Positions 16,279 through 23,134 of a stretch of DNA of 30,433 nucleotides are shown in pieces; positions within the stretch are counted from its first letter, which is position 1, and each line of letters begins with the position of its first letter. The position numbers were made by a program, and so were the translations under genes. Origin of the DNA: Pseudomonadota bacterium. GTDB lineage: Bacteria; Pseudomonadota; Alphaproteobacteria; Azospirillales; Azospirillaceae. The stretch spans positions 1-30,433 of the forward strand of contig JAEYPE010000241.1 of NCBI GenBank assembly GCA_023411035.1. Reading direction: 5' to 3'. The notes below the pieces were generated by a model, which saw nothing but the letters and a program-made list of their open reading frames with translations, ran no database searches and had not been told where the DNA came from.

Positions 16279-16300
16279 GCAGGCGGCTCAGTCCGCCTGC
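16279..16300. terminator. Convergent stem-loop between mmsB and the IclR-synthetase fusion gene
   Basis: A perfect 8-bp inverted repeat, GCAGGCGG and CCGCCTGC, with a 6-nt loop. The stop codon of the minus-strand fusion gene lies in the loop. It lies 16 bp after the mmsB stop and could end transcription from both sides, although no T-run follows on either strand. Confidence 0.5.
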
Positions 16301-17955
16301 TGCATGACGATGGCGTCCGACGCCCGGCCCCGGAAGTGGATGTTGCCGTCGCCGTCCAGAAACGCCCAGTCGCCGGTCAGATAGTACCGGCGGCCATGGC
16401 GGAATCGGGCGGCGGTGCGCTCCGGATCGTTGGCGTAGGCGTCGAACCAGAAGAGGGGCGAGGATTCCACGTCGATGGCGATCTCGCCCGCTCCGCCGAC
16501 CGGCGCCTCGCGGCCCTGCGGATCGAGGATCACCACCCGGAAACCCGGCATGGGCCGCCCCAGCGAGGCGCCGGGGCTGCGGTCGTCATGGCCGGGATCG
16601 TAGCGGTTCATCATGAAGATGCCGGTCTCGCGCTGTCCGTACTGGTCGAGCAGGGGGACGCTGACCACCCGGTTGGCCCAGCCGATCAGTTCCGGCGGCA
16701 ACGGTTCGCCGACCACGGACAGGATGCGCAACGCCAGCTTGTTCGGCCCGCCTTCCGGGTCGGCGCTGTGCCAGACGCGGATCTGCGAGGGCGCGCAGGT
16801 CAGGTTGGTGACCCCGAATTTCGTCAGCATCCGATAGCCCTGCCGCACGTCGTAGGGGCCGTCGCAGAAGATGGTCGTGCGTCCGAGAAGCAGCGGCCCG
16901 ACCAGCCCGTAATAGGCGCCATAGGCCCAGCCGGGGTCGGCCATGTTCCAGTAGATGTCGTCGTCGCGCAGGTCGAGGCCGATGCGCATGTACTGCTCGA
17001 TCCCCGACAGAGCCATGACGGGCAGCGAGACGCCGAGCGGCTTCGGCTCCGCTTCGGACGTGTAGATCAGCGCGAAGGCGTCGCGGTCGGCGTAGCGGGC
17101 GATATCGCCCACGGGAGCGGACTCATGAAGCGCGGACCAGAATGGCACCGCGTCGGCGCCGGGACCGAACGCCTCGTCGCCCTCCACCATCACCACGGGG
17201 CGGCTGTTGTCGCGCGGGATCTTGCGGCGCAGGAATCCGGTGGTGACGATCGCCCGCGCCTCGCTGTCGGCCAGCCGGTAGGCGATCGCGGCGGCGGAGT
17301 AGGTGGTGAACAGCGGCATGTAGACGCCGCCCAACCGCCAGATGGCCAGTGCGGCGATCAGCAGTTCCGGCCCCTTGGGAAGCAGAACCGCCACCCGGTC
17401 GCCGCGCCCGACGCCGAGGCCGCGCAGCACGGCGGCGAATCGCGCCGAATCGCGGGCCAGCCGGGCGAAGCTCAGCTCCGTCGTCTGTCCTGCCACGCTT
17501 TCGTGCAGCAGGGCGGCGCGGGCGCCGTTGGTGCGGGCGTGGCGGTCGCACAGCAGGTCGGCCAGCGGAATCGCGTCGCCCTGGTATTCCGGGCGCAGGA
17601 AGGCGGTCGGTTGCACGGCGGAAGGGCCTGGCGCCGTCCCGTCGTCCTCGGCGGTGCTGTAACGGGCGGCGGCGATCCGGCCCAGCGAATCCAGTTCCGG
17701 CCCAAGATGATAGCGGCGGCTGCGCGGGTCCTGGTCGATGAAGCGTTCACGCGCGAGCGCGGCCAGCAACCGGTGCGCGGTCGCCTTCGACAAACCGGTA
17801 TCGCTCATCAGGTCGGACAGCCGCGCCCCGTCCGCCCCATAGGAGGCGACGGTGCGCAGCAGGGCCAGCGCACGTTCCAGGCTTTGCGTGCCGCCGGAGG
17901 CTCCGGCAGGGGCGGTTTCCATATCGGAATCAGGATGAGTCATCGCAGGGTCCAT
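16288..17955 (-). CDS. IclR-type winged helix fused to a degenerate, lidless acyl-CoA-synthetase domain; putative novel regulator
   Basis: A 555-residue fusion. Residues about 24-95 are an IclR DNA-binding domain: SLERALALLRTVASYGADGA, LSDLMSDTGLSKATAHRLLA, then FIDQDPRSRRYHLGPELDSLG. The usual IclR effector domain is missing. Residues 120-555 follow the N-terminal domain of acetyl-CoA-synthetase-like enzymes (GDRVAVLLPKGPELLIAALA, NMADPGWAYGAYYG, LLDQYGQRETGIF, YYLTGDWAFLDGDGNIHFRG). The phosphate loop is degenerate (YTSEAEPKPLGV at 298-309 instead of YTSGTTG-PKG), YGQTETG has become YGQRETG, and the chain stops eight residues after the hinge, so the lid with its catalytic lysine is absent. 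Catalysis is therefore unlikely; ligand sensing is my inference. The ATG at 17955 has AAAGG 8 nt upstream; 17943 is an alternative. An operator-like palindrome covers the start. It is divergent from the transport operon. Confidence 0.85.
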   Translation of the reverse strand: MDPAMTHPDSDMETAPAGASGGTQSLERALALLRTVASYGADGARLSDLMSDTGLSKATAHRLLAALARERFIDQDPRSRRYHLGPELDSLGRIAAARYSTAEDDGTAPGPSAVQPTAFLRPEYQGDAIPLADLLCDRHARTNGARAALLHESVAGQTTELSFARLARDSARFAAVLRGLGVGRGDRVAVLLPKGPELLIAALAIWRLGGVYMPLFTTYSAAAIAYRLADSEARAIVTTGFLRRKIPRDNSRPVVMVEGDEAFGPGADAVPFWSALHESAPVGDIARYADRDAFALIYTSEAEPKPLGVSLPVMALSGIEQYMRIGLDLRDDDIYWNMADPGWAYGAYYGLVGPLLLGRTTIFCDGPYDVRQGYRMLTKFGVTNLTCAPSQIRVWHSADPEGGPNKLALRILSVVGEPLPPELIGWANRVVSVPLLDQYGQRETGIFMMNRYDPGHDDRSPGASLGRPMPGFRVVILDPQGREAPVGGAGEIAIDVESSPLFWFDAYANDPERTAARFRHGRRYYLTGDWAFLDGDGNIHFRGRASDAIVMQQAD

Positions 17956-17965
17956 ATTATGGACC
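17949..17965. promoter_or_regulatory. Operator-like palindrome 1 (GGTCCATA-T-TATGGACC)
   Basis: A perfect 8+1+8 bp palindrome that covers the start codon and abuts the ribosome site of the IclR-synthetase fusion gene. Its size and symmetry fit an IclR-family dimer site. Binding here would block the gene's own expression. The near-identical second copy at 18065 strongly argues against chance. Confidence 0.7.
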
Positions 17966-18014
17966 TTTGGGCCGGGAGTCGCCCGAAAAAACATGCATGC
18001 ACGGAATGTCTGTG

Positions 18015-18044
18015 TTGAAAACCGTGCGCAGCACGGGTTATAGT
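18015..18044 (+). promoter_or_regulatory. Predicted sigma-70 type promoter of the transport operon
   Basis: TTGAAA at 18015-18020 and TTATAG/TATAGT at 18038-18044 are spaced 17-18 nt apart, a good housekeeping-type match in GC-rich DNA. The predicted transcription start is near 18051, placing operator-like palindrome 2 immediately downstream. This is prediction only. Confidence 0.5.
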
Positions 18045-18064
18045 CGGGAAGTTGCATAAAGGAC

Positions 18065-18081
18065 GGTCCACAATATGGACC
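18065..18081. promoter_or_regulatory. Operator-like palindrome 2 (GGTCCACA-A-TATGGACC)
   Basis: The same 17-bp palindrome as at 17949 with one mismatch between arms. It lies just after the predicted transcription start of the livG operon, where a bound repressor would block transcription. The two copies are 116 bp apart centre to centre, about eleven helical turns, so looping between bound dimers is possible. Confidence 0.7.
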
Positions 18082-18082
18082 A

Positions 18083-18109
18083 GTTCGCCACACAAATAAT
18101 TAGGCGAAC
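18083..18109 (+). promoter_or_regulatory. Leader inverted repeat before livG
   Basis: A perfect 7-bp inverted repeat, GTTCGCC and GGCGAAC, with a 13-nt AT-rich loop, in the predicted 5' leader of the transport operon, beginning 1 nt after operator 2. It may form an mRNA hairpin or be a separate protein site. Confidence 0.35.
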
Positions 18110-18144
18110 GATAAAAAGGCAGTTCCACAGCAACGGAGGAGGAA

Positions 18145-19032
18145 ATGTCAGGCGCGTCCGTCGCATCGCCACGCGGTTACGCCCACCCGGCCGACGCCAC
18201 CCGCGCGGCCTCCCCATCGGACACCATCTTCGAAGCCCGGGGCGTGTCCTTGCGCTTTGGCGGCGTGCAGGCGCTGACCGACGTCAGTTTCAGCATCCGC
18301 AAGGGGGAGCTGTTCTCCATCATCGGCCCGAACGGTGCGGGAAAGACCTCGATGGTCAACTGCATCTCCGGCCGCTACCGGCCCACAGACGGAAAGGTTT
18401 ACTTCAAGGGCCAAGACATCACGGGCATGACGCCCAACCACCGGGCCTCGCTCGGCATCGGGCGCACGTTCCAGAATCTGGCGCTGTTCGGCCACATGAC
18501 GGTGCTCGACAACATCATGGTCGGGCGGCACCACCTGCTGAAGAACAACTTCTTCACCGGGTCGCTCTACTGGCTGACCGGCGCCCGCAAGGAGGAGCTG
18601 GCCCATCGCCGCGAGGTCGAGGAGATCATCGACTTCCTGGAAATCCAGCATGTCCGCAAGGCCACCGCCGGCACGCTCTCCTACGGCCTGCGCAAGCGGG
18701 TGGAACTGGCCCGCGCCATCGCGCTGAAACCCGACCTGATCCTCCTGGACGAGCCCATGGCGGGCATGAACCTGGAAGAGAAGGAGGACATGGCCCGCTA
18801 CATCGTCGATCTGAACGAGGAGTTCGGCATGACCGTGGTGATGATCGAGCACGACATGGGCGTCGTGATGGACATCTCCCACCGCGTCATCGTGCTGGAG
18901 TTCGGCAAGAAGATCGCCGAGGGCTCGCCCGAGGAGGTTCTGGCCGATCCGCGCGTCAAGCGCGCCTATCTCGGCGAGGACGACGAGGAGGACGAGGCCG
19001 CGGCCCCGCCGCAGACGCAGGAGGTCGCGTGA
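18145..19032 (+). CDS. Branched-chain amino acid-type ABC transporter ATP-binding protein (LivG-like)
   Basis: A 295-residue cytoplasmic ATPase of the LivG group that drives uptake through the LivH/LivM-like pore encoded downstream. It shows FEARGVSLRFGGVQALTDVS, Walker A GPNGAGKTSMVN (about residue 61), GIGRTFQNLALF (Q-loop), the variant signature LSYGLRKRVELARAIA, Walker B LILLDEPMAGMN (about 199) and the switch histidine in MIEHDMG. A 25-residue N-terminal extension and a strongly acidic tail (GEDDEEDEAAA) are additions to the usual LivG. GGAGGAGG precedes the ATG. It is the first gene of the operon and its stop overlaps the next start as TGATG. An acyl-CoA ligase immediately after it suggests that the cargo is a carboxylic acid rather than an amino acid. 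Confidence 0.92.
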   Translation: MSGASVASPRGYAHPADATRAASPSDTIFEARGVSLRFGGVQALTDVSFSIRKGELFSIIGPNGAGKTSMVNCISGRYRPTDGKVYFKGQDITGMTPNHRASLGIGRTFQNLALFGHMTVLDNIMVGRHHLLKNNFFTGSLYWLTGARKEELAHRREVEEIIDFLEIQHVRKATAGTLSYGLRKRVELARAIALKPDLILLDEPMAGMNLEEKEDMARYIVDLNEEFGMTVVMIEHDMGVVMDISHRVIVLEFGKKIAEGSPEEVLADPRVKRAYLGEDDEEDEAAAPPQTQEVA

Positions 19033-20963
19033 TGTCTCTGCCCGATCTGAACATCTACGACACGCTGCCGAAGCTGCTGTCCCTGCACGCCCGCGACCAT
19101 GGCGGCGACGTCGCCATGCGCGAGAAGGACTTCGGCATCTGGCGCGAACTCACCTGGACGGACATGCACGCCCGGGTGCGCGCCTTCACGCTCGGCCTCA
19201 TCAAGCTGGGGGTGGAGCGCGGCCATGTGGTGGCGCTGCTGGGCGACAACCGGCCCGACTGGGTGATGGGCGAGATCTCCGCCCACGCCATGGGCGCCAT
19301 GAGCCTGGGCATCTACCGCGACGCCATGGACGAGGAGGTGGCCTACCTCATCACCTACGCCGACGTGCACGTCATCTTCGCGGAGGATGAGGAGCAGGTC
19401 GACAAGTTGCTGAATCTCGGCGAGCGCCTGCCGACGCTGAAGCACATCATCTATTCCGACCCCCGCGGCATGCGCAAATACAGCGACCCGCGTCTGATGG
19501 AGGCGTCGGAACTGGTCAAGCTGGGTGACGCCCTGCACGCCGAAAAGCCGAACCTCTACGAGGAGATGGTCGCGGCGACGAAGGGCGACGATGTGGCGGT
19601 GCTCTGCACCACGTCGGGCACCACCTCGAACCCGAAGCTGGCGATGCTGCCGTCGGGGCGCCTGATCCGCCACTGCGCCAGCTACCTGTCGGTGGACCCC
19701 AAGGGGCCGACGGACGAGTATGTCTCGGTGCTGCCGCTGTCCTGGATCATGGAGCAGATCTACGCCGTCGGCATGGGCATGGTGTCGCGGATGCGCGTGA
19801 ACTTCGTCGAGGAAGCCGAGACGATGATGAACGACTTCCGCGAGGTCGGGCCGAGCTTCGTCCTGTTCGCCCCCCGCCTGTGGGAGCAGATCGCCGCCGA
19901 CGTGCGGGCGCGGATGATGGACAGCTCCCCCTTCAAGCAGAAGATGTACGATTACGGCATGAAGCTGGGGCTGGAGGCGCTCGCCAACGGAACGCGCTCC
20001 GCCGTCGCCGACCGCATCCTTTTCGCAGCGCTGCGAGACCGGCTGGGCTTCACCAACCTGAAGTCGGCGGCGACCGGCGGCGCGGCGCTCGGCCCCGACA
20101 CCTTCAAGTTCTTCCAGGCGCTGGGCGTGCCGCTGCGCCAGATCTACGGCCAGACGGAAACGATGGGCGCCTACACGGTGCACCGCGCCGACGATGTGGA
20201 TTTCGACACGGTGGGCGTGCCCTTCGACGACGGCATCCAGGTCAAGGTGATCGAGCCGGACCAGAACGGCGTCGGCGAGATCGTGGTCAGCCACCCCAAC
20301 ATGTTCACCGGCTATTACCGCAACGAGGCGTCGACCACGGCGGACCTGCGCGACGGCTGGATGCACACGGGCGATGCCGGCTTCTTCGACAAGAAGGGCC
20401 ATCTGGTCATCATCGACCGCATCAAGGACATCGCCACCACCAGCAACAACGACCGCTTCAGCCCGCAATACATCGAGAACAAGCTGAAGTTCAGCCCCTA
20501 TGTGGCGGAAGCGGTGATCCTGGGGAACAAGCGTCCCTACCTGTCGGCGATCATCTGCATCCGCTTCCCCATCGTGTCGAAGTGGGCGGAAAAGAACCGC
20601 ATCACCTTCACCACCTACTCCGACCTGGCGTCCAAGCCGGAAGTCTATGAGCTTCTGCGCCAGGAGGTGGAGCGGGTGAACACGACGCTGCCGGAGTATC
20701 AGCGCATCTCCAAGTTCCTGCTGCTCTACAAGGAACTGGACGCCGACGACGGCGAGCTGACCCGCACCCGCAAGGTGCGCCGCGGCGTGATCGCCGAGAA
20801 GTACGGCGAGATCATCGACGCCATCTACGCGGACCAGCCGGCCATCGACGTGGACACCACCATCACCTTCCAGGACGGCACCAAGCAGCGCATCCGCACC
20901 GTGCTGAAGGTGGTGGACCTGCTGCCCACGCCGGCCAAGAAGCCGGCACAGGCCGCGGCATGA
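19032..20963 (+). CDS. AMP-forming long-chain-type acyl-CoA ligase in the transporter operon
   Basis: A 643-residue adenylate-forming ligase of the long-chain fatty-acyl-CoA synthetase type. It would activate the imported acid to its CoA ester with ATP, trapping it in the cell. Motifs: phosphate loop CTTSGTTSNPKLAML (about residues 192-206; TSGTTS-NPKLA replaces the usual TSGTTG-NPKG), PLSWIMEQ, AATGGAALGPDTFKFF, IYGQTETMGAY (Tyr372), MHTGDAGFF (about 444), hinge IIDRIKDI, and a C-terminal TRTRKVRRGVI with the likely catalytic lysine. No membrane anchor is seen. The start overlaps the livG stop as TGATG. A ligase between livG and livH is a recurrent layout in proteobacterial clusters for aromatic or fatty acids. 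The substrate is unknown. Confidence 0.9.
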   Translation: MSLPDLNIYDTLPKLLSLHARDHGGDVAMREKDFGIWRELTWTDMHARVRAFTLGLIKLGVERGHVVALLGDNRPDWVMGEISAHAMGAMSLGIYRDAMDEEVAYLITYADVHVIFAEDEEQVDKLLNLGERLPTLKHIIYSDPRGMRKYSDPRLMEASELVKLGDALHAEKPNLYEEMVAATKGDDVAVLCTTSGTTSNPKLAMLPSGRLIRHCASYLSVDPKGPTDEYVSVLPLSWIMEQIYAVGMGMVSRMRVNFVEEAETMMNDFREVGPSFVLFAPRLWEQIAADVRARMMDSSPFKQKMYDYGMKLGLEALANGTRSAVADRILFAALRDRLGFTNLKSAATGGAALGPDTFKFFQALGVPLRQIYGQTETMGAYTVHRADDVDFDTVGVPFDDGIQVKVIEPDQNGVGEIVVSHPNMFTGYYRNEASTTADLRDGWMHTGDAGFFDKKGHLVIIDRIKDIATTSNNDRFSPQYIENKLKFSPYVAEAVILGNKRPYLSAIICIRFPIVSKWAEKNRITFTTYSDLASKPEVYELLRQEVERVNTTLPEYQRISKFLLLYKELDADDGELTRTRKVRRGVIAEKYGEIIDAIYADQPAIDVDTTITFQDGTKQRIRTVLKVVDLLPTPAKKPAQAAA

Positions 20964-20990
20964 GGGGGATGAGGATGACGCGTAACAATC

Positions 20991-21101
20991 TCCCTCTCCC
21001 CTTTGGGGCGAGGGTCGGGGTGAGGGGGTCCGGCTACGGCCGAATCTCCGGGTCCCCCCTGAACCCCCTCACCCCAACCCTCTCCCCAAAGGGGAGAGGG
21101 A
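20991..21101. repeat. REP-like intergenic inverted repeat 1
   Basis: Two 39-nt arms (20991-21029 and 21063-21101) are reverse complements with only two mismatches, separated by 33 nt. Each arm also contains CCCTCTCCCC followed by TTTGGGG. The right arm ends GGGAGAGGGAAAAAAGA, as does the repeat at 25360, so both belong to one dispersed family. Within the operon it could stabilise the upstream mRNA or partly terminate transcription before livH. Confidence 0.8.
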
Positions 21102-21120
21102 AAAAAGACGAGGCCACGCC

Positions 21121-22008
21121 ATGACCTTGCTCTTCCAGCTTCTCGTCAACGGACTGATCGTCGGCGCGCTGTACGGCGTCGTGGCGATGTCCTTCGTGCT
21201 GATCTACAAGGCCAGCCGCATCGTAAACTTCGCCCAGGGCGAGTTCCTGCTGATCGGCGCCTGGACCTGCTGGTGGCTGCTGACCTCCTGGCAGTTGCCC
21301 TTCTGGATCGGGTTCCCGATCACGCTGGCCTTCATGATGGTGTTCGGCATCGTCCTTCAGGTCGTCGTGCTGCGCCCGATGATCGGGGAACCGATCATCT
21401 CCGTCATCATGGTCACCATCGGCCTGTCGATCTTCTTCCAGGCGATGATGAAGTGGATGTTCGGCGTCTTCGCCAAGCCCTTCCCGACCATCTTCGCCAG
21501 CCCGACCGTGAACATCTTGGGGCTGGAGGTGCAGACCGTCTACGTGATGAGCCTGGTCATCTCGCTCCTCATCATGGCGGGCTTCGGCTGGTTCTTCAAA
21601 TACTCGCGCATGGGTCTGGCGATGCGGGCGACCGCCTTCGACCAGCAGGTCGCGCAGTCGCTGGGCATCTCCGTCCGCCACATGTTCGCGATGAGCTGGG
21701 CGATCTCCGCCATGGTGTCGGCGGTGGCCGGCGTCACGGTGGGCGTCGTCAACGGCGTGTCCTCCGCGCTCTCCTTCTTCGGCATCAAGGTCTTCCCGGC
21801 GGTCATCCTGGGCGGGCTGGACAGCGTGGCCGGGGCGGTGCTGGGCGGTCTGATCGTCGGCGTGCTGGAGAATCTCGCGCACTACCTGGACAGCCAGTGG
21901 CTGAACTGGGGCAACATGTACGAGATCGCCCCCTTCTACGTCCTGATCGTCATCCTGATGATCAAGCCCTACGGCCTCTTCGGCACCAAGGACATCGAGC
22001 GCGTGTAA
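21121..22008 (+). CDS. Branched-chain-type ABC transporter permease (LivH-like)
   Basis: A 295-residue inner-membrane permease, hydrophobic throughout with about eight membrane helices. It begins LLFQLLVNGLIVGALYGVVA and contains the family segments RIVNFAQGEFLLIGAW, MRATAFDQQVAQSLGISVRH and FPAVILGGLDSVAGAVLGGL, the last typical of LivH. It would form the pore with LivM, driven by the LivG and LivF ATPases. Ribosome binding before the ATG is weak (GAGG about 7 nt upstream), and the gene follows a large repeat, so expression may be lower than that of the first two genes. It is separated from livM by 15 bp. Confidence 0.92.
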   Translation: MTLLFQLLVNGLIVGALYGVVAMSFVLIYKASRIVNFAQGEFLLIGAWTCWWLLTSWQLPFWIGFPITLAFMMVFGIVLQVVVLRPMIGEPIISVIMVTIGLSIFFQAMMKWMFGVFAKPFPTIFASPTVNILGLEVQTVYVMSLVISLLIMAGFGWFFKYSRMGLAMRATAFDQQVAQSLGISVRHMFAMSWAISAMVSAVAGVTVGVVNGVSSALSFFGIKVFPAVILGGLDSVAGAVLGGLIVGVLENLAHYLDSQWLNWGNMYEIAPFYVLIVILMIKPYGLFGTKDIERV

Positions 22009-22023
22009 GGAGCGGCCGCAAAA

Positions 22024-23097
22024 ATGGCGAACATCAGTCTCATCCCCTGCGGCGACTTCAAGACCCGGTACGCCGCCGACACGACCATCTTCCCCACCAC
22101 GACCAGCCGCAACTTCGCGATCCTGGGCGTGCTGATCCTGCTGCTCTGCCCGGCCTTCATGGACCGCTACTGGCTGAATCTGTGCATCCAGATCGGCTAT
22201 CTGGGCATCGCGGCGCTGGGGCTGAACATCCTGGTCGGCTTCACCGGCCAGATCTCCATCGGGCACGCGGCCTTCTTCGGCTTCGGCGCCTTCTCCTCGG
22301 CGTGGCTGTCCAACAGCTTCGGCATCCCGGTGTTCCTCGCCATTCCGCTGGCCGGCGTGATGACCACCGCGGTCGGCATGCTGTTCGGCATCCCGGCGGC
22401 GCGTCTGAAGGGCCTGTACCTCGCCATCGCCACTCTGGCGGCGCAGTACATCCTTCAGGACTTCTTCTCGCGCGCCGACTGGTTCACCGGCGGCACCGCC
22501 GGCACCATCGCGGAGCCCTTCAGCCTGTTCGGCTTCGCGTTCGACACCGACGAGAGCTACTTCTACGTCGTGCTGGTCTACATGGTCGTCATGTTCATCC
22601 TGGCGACCAACCTGATGCGGTCCCGCGACGGGCGGGCGCTGGTGGCGGTGCGTGACCATTATCTCTCCGCGGAGATCATGGGCATCAACCTGACCAAGTA
22701 CCGCACGATGTCCTTCGGCATCTCGTCCTTCTACGCCGGCATCGGCGGCGCGCTCTACGCCCACTACCTCCAGTTCGTGTCGGTGGAGGGCTTCACGATC
22801 CTCTTCTCGATCCAGTTCCTCGGCATGATCATCATCGGAGGGCTGGGCTCGATCATGGGGTCGCTGATGGGCACCGCCTTCATGGTGCTGCTGCCGGAGG
22901 TGATGCAGGCCATCACCACGGCCCTGTCCGGCACCGTCATCGACACCGCGCTGAACCTGAAGGACGCGATCGCCTTCCTGCGCGAAATGGCCATCGGTCT
23001 GGTCATCATCCTGTTCCTGGTCTTCGAGCCGGACGGGCTGGCCCACCGCTGGAAGCAGATCAAAGCCTATTGGAAGCTCTACCCGTTCTCGCATTAG
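22024..23097 (+). CDS. Branched-chain-type ABC transporter permease (LivM-like)
   Basis: A 357-residue inner-membrane permease, partner of LivH. After a hydrophilic lead of about 30 residues come membrane helices, including FAILGVLILLLCPAFM and YLGIAALGLNILVGFTGQIS. The LivM signature GQISIGHAAFFGFGAF, LKGLYLAIATLAAQYI and, near the end, FEPDGLAHRWKQIKAYW are present. AAGGAG lies about 10 nt before the ATG. The cytoplasmic loop VAVRDHYLSAEIMGINLTKYR is the usual ATPase-contacting region. The cargo is not revealed by the permeases, but the ligases in the operon argue for an organic acid. Confidence 0.92.
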   Translation: MANISLIPCGDFKTRYAADTTIFPTTTSRNFAILGVLILLLCPAFMDRYWLNLCIQIGYLGIAALGLNILVGFTGQISIGHAAFFGFGAFSSAWLSNSFGIPVFLAIPLAGVMTTAVGMLFGIPAARLKGLYLAIATLAAQYILQDFFSRADWFTGGTAGTIAEPFSLFGFAFDTDESYFYVVLVYMVVMFILATNLMRSRDGRALVAVRDHYLSAEIMGINLTKYRTMSFGISSFYAGIGGALYAHYLQFVSVEGFTILFSIQFLGMIIIGGLGSIMGSLMGTAFMVLLPEVMQAITTALSGTVIDTALNLKDAIAFLREMAIGLVIILFLVFEPDGLAHRWKQIKAYWKLYPFSH

Positions 23098-23134
23098 GCT
23101 TCTGAAAAACATAACAACTGGGAGAAAACGCACC

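Noticed and set aside
16008..16307. 99-codon plus-strand frame over the end of mmsB, possibly the missing synthetase lid domain
   Set aside because: It is an alternative frame of mmsB with no adenylation-domain motif and lies on the wrong strand for the fusion gene.
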